In this document: one piece after another, positions 1 through 6,876 of the stretch | Position numbering within the stretch: position 1 is the first letter of the stretch | Layout: every line of letters starts with the position of its first letter | Assembly (NCBI GenBank): GCA_964641715.1 | Contig: CAZXMB010000067.1 | Coordinates: 1-15,471 of the forward strand | DNA: 15,471 nucleotides | Reading direction: 5' to 3' | Source: CAZXMB01 sp964641715 | GTDB lineage: Bacteria > Desulfobacterota > BSN033 > UBA1163 | Notes under the pieces: model-generated | Databases searched by the model: none | What the model was told of the DNA's origin: nothing | The model's input: the letters and a program-made list of their open reading frames with translations, nothing else | Position numbers and translations under genes: made by a program

Positions 1-66
1 AGTAAGCTATTTATTAAAATTTAAACCATTTTTGATAGTTAAGCAACCTGAAAGTTTAAAATAATC

Positions 67-95
67 TTGCAAAAATCTTTTGATGAGTGTTAAAT
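67..95 (+). promoter_or_regulatory. Possible promoter of the DUF1178 gene
   Basis: TTGCAA (67-72) and TTAAAT (90-95) are separated by 17 bases in a very AT-rich leader, 17 bases before the start codon of the DUF1178 gene. Both boxes deviate from consensus (4 of 6 each), so this is only a candidate. The rest of 1-112 shows no coding potential or hairpin that I can see. Confidence 0.25.
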
Positions 96-112
96 TATAA
101 AAAAGGGTAAAA

Positions 113-520
113 ATGATAGCCTACGATCTCATCTGTTCAAATGGTCATCTTTTTGAATGCTGGTTTAAGGACAGCGCCTCCTATGATGAGCAGATGTCCG
201 CCTGCATGATCAACTGTCCTGTCTGTAATGATACTCAAGTGGTGAGGGCCTTTTCTCCATTTATGATCAAGAAAGGGGACGGAGAAAAGAAGAAAGGGCA
301 AGAGACTGTCTATCAGGCCTATCAGATGATCCAGGAATACATCGATAAGCATTTTGAGGATGTCGGAGCTGGTTTTGCCAAAGAGGCCCTCAAAATCCAC
401 TCCGGAGAGGCAGAGAAGAGAAATATCAGAGGAACAGCCACTCCAGCAGAGGAGGTTATCTTAAAAGAAGAAGGGGTTCAGTTCTTTAAGGTCCCGATCG
501 TCAAACGACTTCTGAATTGA
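113..520 (+). CDS. DUF1178 family protein, zinc-ribbon-like
   Basis: A 135-residue protein that I recognise as the DUF1178 family. The N-terminus is typical: it begins MIAYDLICSNGH and carries C8, H12 and the pair C35-P-V-C38, a likely zinc-binding ribbon. The middle (about 50-100) is charged and predicted helical. The C-terminal part includes the family's TATPAEE-type segment followed by a short hydrophobic beta-like end. The function of DUF1178 is not established; it is cytoplasmic by lack of a signal peptide. The start is the first ATG of the frame, with a weak AGGG ribosome site 5 bases upstream. It is the only plus-strand gene and converges on the nuclease/PDZ gene, with 29 bases between the two stops and no clear terminator hairpin in between. 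Confidence 0.85.
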   Translation: MIAYDLICSNGHLFECWFKDSASYDEQMSACMINCPVCNDTQVVRAFSPFMIKKGDGEKKKGQETVYQAYQMIQEYIDKHFEDVGAGFAKEALKIHSGEAEKRNIRGTATPAEEVILKEEGVQFFKVPIVKRLLN

Positions 521-549
521 AATCATACTTTCATAGAGGAAAAGCGGTC

Positions 550-1338
550 TCAGGGCCTCAGAAAGAGGTTGACCTCCTGAAATTTTTCATCTCTGAAAAG
601 TACGATTCGAACCGTACTGCCTGCCTTTAAGGCGTCAATCACTTCTTCGAATTCCTGAATACTTCCCACTTCTTTGAGATGGATTCTGGTAATGATATCT
701 CCTGCCCTGATTCCGGAAGCCTCTGAGGCACTTTTAGGAATCACCTCGGAGACCAATACCCCTTTCTGTCCCTTGAAATTGAAGTGGGAGGCTAAAGAGG
801 GAGTAAGCTCCTGCACCCGTATTCCGTATCTTTCCCCGAGCCCTTCCTTTTTATTAAGAGCGATTCCCTGTTCATCCAATATCTTCGTTGAGACAAAGAT
901 AGGGACTTTCGATTTCAGGGCGATGATGATGGCATCACTGGGTCGAGCATCGACCTCAATTTGACCTTTGTTCAGGATAAGAAAGAGGGTCGCATAATAA
1001 GTATTATTCTTTAAATTTACGATCTTGATCTCTTTCACCCTTACCTGAGCCTGGGTGAGAATGGAATGGAGCAAGTCATGCGTCATCGGTCTTGGATTGG
1101 AGAGATGATTTAACTCTTTATCGATGGCATTGGCTTCGAGAAGACCGATCCAGATGGGAAGCGCCCTCTTTCCCTCCTTATCCGCAAGGATGACGACAGG
1201 GGTATGGCCGATCGAATCCATTCTTACCCCCTTCACCTCCATTTCAACAAATGGAGAGAAAATTTCCTTGCTCAAAGTGATCCATACAAGTGAGAGGACC
1301 AGCAGGCCCGCAAGTCCTAACATGAGATATTTCCTCAT
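550..1338 (-). CDS. Membrane-anchored bifunctional nuclease (DUF151) domain + PDZ protein
   Basis: 262 residues in three parts. Residues 5-22 are a hydrophobic segment that should act as a signal anchor. Residues about 32-155 match the bifunctional nuclease (BFN, DUF151) family: VEMEVKGVRMD at the start, the ILADKEGKRALPIWIG strand region and the hallmark ARPSDAIIIAL near 131. Residues about 172-262 form a PDZ domain (GVLVSEVIPKSAS, then GIRAGDIITRI), as in HtrA or RseP-type proteins. BFN proteins were described as DNase/RNase in plants and Mycobacterium, but the bacterial role is poorly known; the anchor and PDZ suggest an extracytoplasmic binding or protease-regulating role (inference). A GGAGAG ribosome site precedes the ATG. 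The first bases overlap the end of the GemA-like gene (ATGA junction), implying translational coupling. Confidence 0.8.
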   Translation of the reverse strand: MRKYLMLGLAGLLVLSLVWITLSKEIFSPFVEMEVKGVRMDSIGHTPVVILADKEGKRALPIWIGLLEANAIDKELNHLSNPRPMTHDLLHSILTQAQVRVKEIKIVNLKNNTYYATLFLILNKGQIEVDARPSDAIIIALKSKVPIFVSTKILDEQGIALNKKEGLGERYGIRVQELTPSLASHFNFKGQKGVLVSEVIPKSASEASGIRAGDIITRIHLKEVGSIQEFEEVIDALKAGSTVRIVLFRDEKFQEVNLFLRP

Positions 1339-1805
1339 CTCTCTCTCCTTTTCCGGGACAGGGCCCTTTTCCTCAATATCGCCATCAGGCCGATGATGAT
1401 CTTCTGCCCGTCTCGCTTGGTTAAGGGATCGGATCGTTTAATAATTCTCTGACAGAAGGCGTGATAATGTCCTTCGTCCCAGCCCAGTTCCTCCAAGAGA
1501 TAAGAAATAAAATCCTGTTGACCCGAAGTGGTCGATTCAAGGCCAATGGGAGTCTCAAAAGGGATGAGACGGCCTTTGGGTATGGGATGATCAGGGTGGG
1601 GGAGAAGTCCTTTAAATCCCATCTCCTCAAACCTTTTCATCACTTTTGCAAAACCTTCTCTTGTCAACCGGGCTGAACTCTCGACCCCTGCCACTCCTTT
1701 CAGGATCTGACGATAGGTCTCCTCACTCAGATGGAGGTCCTCTTTAGCGATATGGACAAGGGCTTTCTTCTTCTGTCCGATGGTCAACCCGATCATCCCA
1801 TACAT
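1335..1805 (-). CDS. GemA / Mu gp16-like (DUF1018) regulatory protein
   Basis: 156 residues resembling the phage Mu gp16 (GemA) family. The N-terminal half has the family pattern: a lysine-rich helix, then LHLSEETYRQILKGVAG, then S-S-A-R-LT and FEEMGFKG. The C-terminal half has the second helical unit (LLEELGWDEGHYHAFCQRI, then LTKRDGQKIIIGLMAIL). GemA modulates host gene expression and DNA topology in Mu; here no other phage gene is visible, so this may be a domesticated relic or a chromosomal branch of the family. It overlaps the nuclease/PDZ gene by 4 bp. No Shine-Dalgarno site precedes the ATG; instead a perfect TATAAT (minus strand, 1804-1809) overlaps it. That allows leaderless translation, possibly from the in-frame ATG three codons downstream (1796). 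The C-terminus is strongly basic. Confidence 0.7.
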   Translation of the reverse strand: MYGMIGLTIGQKKKALVHIAKEDLHLSEETYRQILKGVAGVESSARLTREGFAKVMKRFEEMGFKGLLPHPDHPIPKGRLIPFETPIGLESTTSGQQDFISYLLEELGWDEGHYHAFCQRIIKRSDPLTKRDGQKIIIGLMAILRKRALSRKRRER

Positions 1806-1999
1806 TATAAATCAATTCGGGAAAGAAATAAAAAGATTAGAAGGGTTCGACTTTCGAGTGAAATTTGGAATAAGAAATTCAGGGGCACCCGAGTTTTTAA
1901 TCGCTCCGAACTCAAATCTAAAGGTGGCGGACTTATCTGAAGGCAAGGGTCACTTTAATGGGGTTTTGTGTGAATCTTCGGCTGGGGAGATCAAAACGG
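1806..1999. other. 194-bp intergenic gap without a recognisable gene
   Basis: Lies between two minus-strand genes. No conserved coding frame, tRNA-like fold or U-tailed hairpin is visible. The GemA-proximal edge holds the TATAAT described under that gene. A plus-strand open frame crosses this gap but overlaps real genes at both ends and lacks a ribosome site. Confidence 0.5.
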
Positions 2000-2899
2000 T
2001 TATGTGCTCATTCCAATCTCTTTTAACTTTGCCACTATCTTTTCCTTATCCATTATCCCCACATGACGAAAAAGTTCTTTCCCTTTGGCATCAAAAAAGA
2101 CGAGGGTGGGGATGAGCTGGATTTTATATTCCCGGGCGAGATTCTGATACTTATAGACATCAATGACCAGAACCTCGGTCTTCCCGGAATACTCCTTGCC
2201 GATCTCCTTTAGGATTGGTCTCATCTGACGGCAGGGGACACAGGAATTGGCCCCGAAATCGACCAGGAAGGGTTTTTGGGCTGCCAGGGCCTTCTTCAGA
2301 TCGTCTTCTGAATTCGACTCCGGCGGTTTTGCTGAAATTTTTTGAAGCCGGATCTGGTCAATTTCAATCTTGGCATTGCCCCGGAGTTCTTTCATGAACT
2401 GTCTCATTTCATTCTGGCGCTTCCCCTCACGGATAATCTGCTCGATATCAGCGGATACTTCCTCTAAAGACTTTCCGCCCAATTGGTCTTTCAATTGAAC
2501 ATAGACGGTTTTCACCTCTTCTTTGGTGACCGCCGGGGGGGCAGGAAATTTATTTTTCATCAGGTCTTCAATCAGAATATCTTCGGGCGACTTGGAATTC
2601 TTTGTCGTATCCTTGTAGGTCTTCACCGGGATGGTCAGCCCTTCTTTCTTTGCCGCCTGCAGAAGGAGCTTCTTAACGATGAGGCTTTCGAGAAAGGGTT
2701 GGGGCTCTTCCCTGAACATCTCTTTGAGTGGAGATTCCACTTTTTCCAGCTCTCTATTGAACTCTTCCACTGAGAGTATTTCGCCATTCACCTGGGCGAG
2801 GACCTGCCTGCCCGTGCCTTCGAAAAATAAAAAATAGAAAAGGGCTATTGCGGCCAGAAGGATGACCGCTCCTGAGATGATGAAGTGTTTTGCCTTCAT
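2000..2899 (-). CDS. SurA-N-like domain fused to thioredoxin, membrane-anchored
   Basis: 299 residues. Residues 7-25 form an N-terminal hydrophobic anchor. Residues about 33-180 look like the N-terminal domain of SurA/PpiD-type chaperones: QVNGEILSVEEFNREL, PFLESLIVKKLLLQAAKKEGL and a helical VTKEEVKTVY stretch. No parvulin isomerase domain follows. Instead residues about 200-299 are a thioredoxin domain with active site C220-V-P-C223 and the cis-proline loop IPT at 263-265. The protein should sit on the outer face of the cytoplasmic membrane and act on thiols of exported proteins (inference). The ribosome site GGAGG lies 4 bases before the ATG. The next gene upstream, 78 bases away, encodes two more thioredoxin folds and a DsbD-type electron carrier, which is the obvious reductant for this domain. 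Confidence 0.82.
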   Translation of the reverse strand: MKAKHFIISGAVILLAAIALFYFLFFEGTGRQVLAQVNGEILSVEEFNRELEKVESPLKEMFREEPQPFLESLIVKKLLLQAAKKEGLTIPVKTYKDTTKNSKSPEDILIEDLMKNKFPAPPAVTKEEVKTVYVQLKDQLGGKSLEEVSADIEQIIREGKRQNEMRQFMKELRGNAKIEIDQIRLQKISAKPPESNSEDDLKKALAAQKPFLVDFGANSCVPCRQMRPILKEIGKEYSGKTEVLVIDVYKYQNLAREYKIQLIPTLVFFDAKGKELFRHVGIMDKEKIVAKLKEIGMST

Positions 2900-2977
2900 T
2901 GCTCCTCCATACGGAGGGACAGATGATCATCCGTCCCCACTGCTTTCTAAATGGATTTGATCATGGATAGTTATCCC

Positions 2978-4510
2978 CTATATTAGATTAAAAATCAATA
3001 TCCCCGCGAGAGCGAAGAAGAAGAGGGCAGTGAGGAGTTTAAGGGTGGAGGCTCTTCTCTGGAGAAAGAGGGAGAGTTGTTCCGAAGTGACTCCCCAGTA
3101 GACAATACCAAAGATAGCCAGCAGGGGGAGAATGTATATTAAATTGTATAAAATGAGGTATAGAGTGGCACTCCCCCGCAGGGACGTAATATTTGTAACG
3201 AAGAGGAGCGTCGGGAGATAGACCTGACTGGTGCAGGTTGATTGTAAAAGGGTGACGATGAAACCGATCAAGACAGCAACCAGAACAAAACGGAGAGAGT
3301 GAACTTCTTTGCTTTCTTCAAATTTACCACTTCTTGTTCGAATGAGCTGGTGAATCCTCCTTCTTAAAAAATTCGGAACTTGCAGTCTCATTTTGGAGGG
3401 TCGTCCTCTCTTTAGCTGGACATAATCGTATAAGCTGAAGATCCCGAGGCAGAGGGATAATATGAAAGTGACCGAGTAGATGATCTTAGAAAATAGAGGA
3501 AAAAATGAGAAGTACCTGATAAAACCGAGGATCCCGATACCCAGCAGGAGATGGGTGAGAAAACTGCTCGCTGAAAAACCCATTCCCACCATAAAGATCT
3601 CTTTTCGTTTTCTGCCAATCATGGTGAGGTAGGAGATGAAAAAGATGAGGGTGGCTAAGGCACAGGGATTGAGGCCCTCGACCAGACCTGCTGCGAGAAT
3701 GGCAAAAACTCCAAGGGACTTAAAGCGTTCGATGATCATTTCTTCCGCTTTTTTCAGCTCATCCGGGGTAGGGGGGAGGGGGGTCTTTCGGACCCCCGGC
3801 TGAGCGTACTTCTTAATGAGAAGCTCAACTTTCGATTGAATGATTTCCTCCGGCGGCAGGTGATCGTTTCCGATAAAGATACTCGGTGCTATGAGACGGC
3901 TTTCAGCGGGGAGATGGAGTCGATTCGACAGGGTTTCATTCAAACGTTTTCCCTCAGGGGTGTTCAGATCGACCTCTTTGAGATTCAGTTTTGGATATTT
4001 TTTAATGAGATATTTTAGAAGGGCACCCGCCCGATCACATTTCGGGCAGCCCTTTTGATAGAAATAGGTCATATCCAACGAGACTGTCTCGGTGATTCCA
4101 ATCGGGGAATCAGTTGAAGATGGAATTTCGATAGGGGGAGGGGGAACCTCGCCCTTGATCTGATAATCGAGGACAAGGGAGTTGAGCTTTTCCATCACCT
4201 CTCTTTCCCCGGAGAGGAGGTGGTTTCCGATGATGACTACAGGGAGTTCACTTTCCCTTCGATTGAATTGGGTCTCCCATCTTGCGAGAAGTTCATAATA
4301 GGCCGGATTCCCAACATCGAAGGTTTTGATATCGAGAGAGGGAAAAGTCGTTTTGAGTGTGGGGAGGTAACTTTGCAGGATGACCTGACAGGGCTGGCAA
4401 TTTTCCGTATGAAAGAAGTAGAGCGGAATGGAAGAGGAAGATTGTGCCTGGGCATAAAAGTGGGAGAAAAGAAGAATGAGGATAAGAACGGGAGTAAAAC
4501 GCTTTCCCAT
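2978..4510 (-). CDS. Double thioredoxin-fold + CcdA/DsbD-type membrane electron carrier
   Basis: 510 residues. A signal peptide (1-22, ending AQAQ) leads into a first thioredoxin/glutaredoxin-like domain (about 27-115) with C38-Q-P-C41. A proline-rich linker (123-130) leads to a second such domain (about 145-235) with C155-P-K-C158. A second linker is followed by a CcdA/DsbD-type membrane domain (about 265-510) with roughly six helices and two intramembrane cysteines in family contexts: C283 in NPCA and C426 in STCTSQ. Such proteins move electrons from cytoplasmic thioredoxin across the membrane to periplasmic thiols. DsbD itself has one N-terminal and one C-terminal redox domain; here both redox domains precede the membrane part. 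There is no clear Shine-Dalgarno site before this ATG. It probably supplies reductant to the thioredoxin fusion encoded just downstream. Confidence 0.82.
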   Translation of the reverse strand: MGKRFTPVLILILLFSHFYAQAQSSSSIPLYFFHTENCQPCQVILQSYLPTLKTTFPSLDIKTFDVGNPAYYELLARWETQFNRRESELPVVIIGNHLLSGEREVMEKLNSLVLDYQIKGEVPPPPIEIPSSTDSPIGITETVSLDMTYFYQKGCPKCDRAGALLKYLIKKYPKLNLKEVDLNTPEGKRLNETLSNRLHLPAESRLIAPSIFIGNDHLPPEEIIQSKVELLIKKYAQPGVRKTPLPPTPDELKKAEEMIIERFKSLGVFAILAAGLVEGLNPCALATLIFFISYLTMIGRKRKEIFMVGMGFSASSFLTHLLLGIGILGFIRYFSFFPLFSKIIYSVTFILSLCLGIFSLYDYVQLKRGRPSKMRLQVPNFLRRRIHQLIRTRSGKFEESKEVHSLRFVLVAVLIGFIVTLLQSTCTSQVYLPTLLFVTNITSLRGSATLYLILYNLIYILPLLAIFGIVYWGVTSEQLSLFLQRRASTLKLLTALFFFALAGILIFNLI

Positions 4511-4555
4511 GATGGTTTTTCTTGATTAGGAAGCTATTTCCCTTCTGAGTGCTCT

Positions 4556-4582
4556 CTTATAAAATCGGGTCTCTTTTTTCAA
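4556..4582 (-). promoter_or_regulatory. Weak candidate promoter for the two thiol-redox genes
   Basis: On the minus strand TTGAAA (4577-4582) and TATAAG (4556-4561) are spaced by 15 bases, about 45 bases upstream of the double-thioredoxin gene. The boxes are fair but the spacing is short, so this is tentative. Confidence 0.22.
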
Positions 4583-4753
4583 GGTGATTTCTTTCTCTAT
4601 AATCGTTGATGACGAAATTCATGAAATCCTAAGGCTCTTCATCCGATCATTGAGCGGCTTTCCCCTCTACCTTTGAACCAGATAAAAAAGCTAATCAATC
4701 ACAAGGAAAATGTCAATTCTTTTCGCCCATTCCACAATTGGATTTTCCTCATC

Positions 4754-5848
4754 TTATGGCTTACAGGATACATGACAGACCCCGGTTGGTGTCTCCACCG
4801 CATAAGGGAAGTATTTTCTCTTAAAAAAGAGGGCCACATTGACCAGGCTGATCAAAACAGGAACTTCCATTAGGGGCCCGATGACTGCTGCAAAAGCCTG
4901 GCCGGAGTTAATCCCAAAGACCGCCACGGCCACAGCAATGGCAAGCTCAAAGTTATTTGAGGCTGCTGTGAAACTTAACGTGGTGGATTGCTCATAGGTA
5001 GCCCCCACCTTCATCGATAAATAAAAGGAGACGAAGAACATGGCAATAAAATAGATGCATAATGGGATAGCAACCCTTATGACATCCAGAGGAAGCTGAA
5101 CGATATATTCGCCCTTGAGGGAAAACATGACCAGAATGGTGAAGAGGAGGGCAATCAGGGTAATGGGGCTGATTCTCGGAATGAATTTCTCTTCGTACCA
5201 TTTCCGTCCCAGTATCTTCAGGCCAATAAACCTGGAAAGAACACCAGCGATGAAGGGTATTCCGAGATAGATGAAAACGCTTTTGGCAATCTGTCCGATG
5301 GTGATCCGGACCGCCATTCCTTTTAATCCTAACCAGGGAGGGAGAACCGTGATGAAGATATAAGCATAGATGGAGAAGAAAATGACCTGGAAGATTGAAT
5401 TAAAGGCCACCAGGCCGGCGCAATATTCCCTATCCCCTGCCGCTAGGTCGTTCCAGACAATGACCATGGCGATACAGCGGGCCAGTCCAATCAAAATCAA
5501 ACCGACCATGTATTCAAAGTGGCCAGAGAGGAAGATGATGGCTAAAAAGAACATGAGAATGGGTCCGATGATCCAGTTCTGAATTAAGGAAAGGGCAAGA
5601 ACTTTGTAGTTACGAAAGACCTCTCCCATCTCTTCATATTTTACTTTGGCTAAAGGTGGGTACATCATCAGAATCAACCCAATAGCAATGGGGATGTTCG
5701 TGGTATCCACCTGGAATTGATTCCAAAAATTTACAACACCTGGAAAGATATATCCCCAGCCCACGCCGGTCAACATCGCCAAGAAAATCCATAGTGTTAA
5801 AAAACGGTCCAGAAATGAAAGCCTTCGGGCAACTTGTTGCTCGGTCAT
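4754..5848 (-). CDS. acr3: ACR3-family arsenite efflux permease
   Basis: 364 residues with about ten hydrophobic segments. It matches the ACR3 family of As(III)/H+ antiporters: LDRFLTLWIFLAMLTGVGWGY at the start, IPIAIGLILMMYPPLAKVKYE in helix 2, and LIGLARCIAMVIVWNDLAAGD. The last contains C125, equivalent to the conserved cysteine needed for arsenite transport, and GPLMEVPVLI carries the conserved glutamate E328. Length is normal for the family. A GGAG site lies about 10 bases before the ATG. It is the last gene of the run that starts at arsR, 54 bases downstream of the 4Fe-4S protein gene. Its presence is the firmest evidence that the run deals with arsenic. No arsC-type arsenate reductase is found in the window. 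Confidence 0.93.
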   Translation of the reverse strand: MTEQQVARRLSFLDRFLTLWIFLAMLTGVGWGYIFPGVVNFWNQFQVDTTNIPIAIGLILMMYPPLAKVKYEEMGEVFRNYKVLALSLIQNWIIGPILMFFLAIIFLSGHFEYMVGLILIGLARCIAMVIVWNDLAAGDREYCAGLVAFNSIFQVIFFSIYAYIFITVLPPWLGLKGMAVRITIGQIAKSVFIYLGIPFIAGVLSRFIGLKILGRKWYEEKFIPRISPITLIALLFTILVMFSLKGEYIVQLPLDVIRVAIPLCIYFIAMFFVSFYLSMKVGATYEQSTTLSFTAASNNFELAIAVAVAVFGINSGQAFAAVIGPLMEVPVLISLVNVALFFKRKYFPYAVETPTGVCHVSCKP

Positions 5849-5902
5849 CTTCGATATTCTCCTTTTTTATTGATATTCTTAATGTCTCGACAATCCCTTT
5901 CC

Positions 5903-6466
5903 CTAACTTTTTTGAGATTCCAAGAACTCCGAGGGGACTTTGAGCCCAGCATTCTGGAGGATTTCAAGAAGCGCCTTTTGTTTCTCTTTAAATAGATCTG
6001 AAAAGAGAGGAGTGCATTTTACTATTTCGATCTTCTCATCTACAAGTTTGAAGGCAAAGGCAAGACAAGTTCGGAAACCACATTCTTTACAATTCGTCCC
6101 TGGAAGAAGTTTTTGGATATCGGATGGTTTTAATTGACCCCCATCCGAGTAGTTGGGCTCAATTTGGTCTTTTTTCTCGTAAGTTTCATTAATCAAATCT
6201 TTTAACCAATTTAGAATTTCATAGGCTTCCTTTTCATCTTCAATTAATGTCATGGTGACATGATTGGCATGAAGGGTGATCAGCTTTTCTTCGTTCCTTA
6301 TGGTCAAGGTGAGAGCCGGGTGATTGTAGATACACCCTTTAATAATCGCATTGAGATAGGGAAAGACCTCGTGAATTTCGTCCGAAGCCTCTGCGATGAC
6401 CCGGATCTTCTCAGGGTCAGCAATGCAAGGAAGGATGCGAGTGATTTTGCAAGAGTTGAGTAACAT
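5903..6466 (-). CDS. 4Fe-4S domain protein (PF04060-type cluster motif)
   Basis: 187 residues. The C-terminal half holds LLPGTNCKECGFRTCLAFA and a further cysteine, giving C126-x2-C129-x4-C134-x16-C151, the pattern of the small Fe-S domain found in CO dehydrogenase/acetyl-CoA synthase and Rnf-type proteins. The N-terminal half (1-100) looks like a separate conserved domain with mixed alpha/beta character; I do not know its function. The frame is open for 28 more codons upstream, but the ATG at 6464-6466 has a strong AGGAGG site 4 bases before it, and the extra codons overlap a CcdA remnant in another frame, so I use the inner start. The stop of that remnant lies inside this ribosome site. A role as ferredoxin-like donor for the neighbouring metalloid genes is only inferred. 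Confidence 0.78.
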   Translation of the reverse strand: MLLNSCKITRILPCIADPEKIRVIAEASDEIHEVFPYLNAIIKGCIYNHPALTLTIRNEEKLITLHANHVTMTLIEDEKEAYEILNWLKDLINETYEKKDQIEPNYSDGGQLKPSDIQKLLPGTNCKECGFRTCLAFAFKLVDEKIEIVKCTPLFSDLFKEKQKALLEILQNAGLKVPSEFLESQKS

Positions 6467-6474
6467 TCTACCTC

Positions 6475-6654
6475 CTAAAGTGTGATTCCTAAATAAAACA
6501 TATAAATTCCAACGAATACAACAATAGAACCTCCGATTCTTTTCCCCCAAGTCTTGATGTTTGAGATTTCCCTCGATTTGATGAAACTCTCAGCAAAGCC
6601 GGCTGCCATCCCAGCTAAGAAGATCAGTGTACAATGGGCGATGGGTAAGATTTT
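6475..6654 (-). pseudogene. Truncated C-terminus of a CcdA-like membrane protein
   Basis: An open frame of 59 codons plus stop, without its own start, reads KILPIAHC, LIFLAGMAAGFAESF, then a basic loop with IKTWGKRI and a last helix GGSIVVFVGIYMFYLG. This resembles the last two helices of CcdA/cytochrome-c-biogenesis-type proteins, where a PI-x-x-GHC context, a LAG helix and a final LKRICG-helix are typical. The frame is closed by UGA immediately upstream (6655-6657) and no matching helices precede it, so about two thirds of the gene is missing. Its stop codon (6475-6477) overlaps the AGGAGG site of the 4Fe-4S protein gene, the arrangement expected of two formerly coupled genes. I read it as the relic of a 5'-deleted gene. 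Confidence 0.6.
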
Positions 6655-6726
6655 TCATTTTGGTCATCCTTCCTCATTTTTTGCTAAGAATTTGAATAGA
6701 TCTTCCCGAGATCTGGAGAAGGGGTC

Positions 6727-6876
6727 TCATTGATTTCTGGTTACCTGATCCAATTGGGGTTTCAGCAATTCTTTGAGAAAGAGAAGGGCATCCTCTTTAT
6801 CTTCGTCAATGACAATCCTTGTCAATCGGGAGATTTCCTCTGAATTAAAGCTTACTATGACTTTGTGGATCATCAT
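6727..6876 (-). CDS. Small conserved-looking protein overlapping the thioredoxin-like gene
   Basis: A 49-codon frame that begins MMIHKVIVSF and continues with NSEEISRLTRIVIDEDKEDA and LLFLKELLKPQLDQVTRNQ. It has a short beta-like start and then an amphipathic helix rich in charged residues, with no cysteine and no membrane segment. It overlaps the 3' end of the preceding thioredoxin-like gene by 32 bases in the +1 frame; AAAAAGG directly precedes the ATG pair, so translation is probably coupled, and the second ATG (6871-6873) has better spacing. I cannot name the family. The regular pattern of the residues and the overlap are the grounds for calling it a gene. Confidence 0.5.
   Translation of the reverse strand: MMIHKVIVSFNSEEISRLTRIVIDEDKEDALLFLKELLKPQLDQVTRNQ

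Noticed and set aside
137..400. Minus-strand 87-codon frame inside the DUF1178 gene
   Set aside because: It is the antisense shadow of a gene with clear family features.
1780..2115. Plus-strand open frame of 111 codons across the gap between the GemA-like and thioredoxin-fusion genes
   Set aside because: It overlaps two well-supported minus-strand genes at its ends, has no ribosome site and shows no family features.
4673..4873. Plus-strand open frame of 66 codons at the end of ACR3
   Set aside because: Its second half is antisense to the ACR3 C-terminus and the first half has no recognisable features. The gap 4511-4753 otherwise shows only the weak promoter candidate and no clear terminator.
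6467..6550. 28-codon N-terminal extension of the 4Fe-4S protein
   Set aside because: It overlaps the conserved CcdA relic in another frame, and the inner ATG has an AGGAGG site at the right distance.
6655..6657. UGA in front of the CcdA relic as a second selenocysteine codon
   Set aside because: It does not fall on a redox-active position, other stops follow just upstream in the same frame, and there is no matching protein sequence before it.
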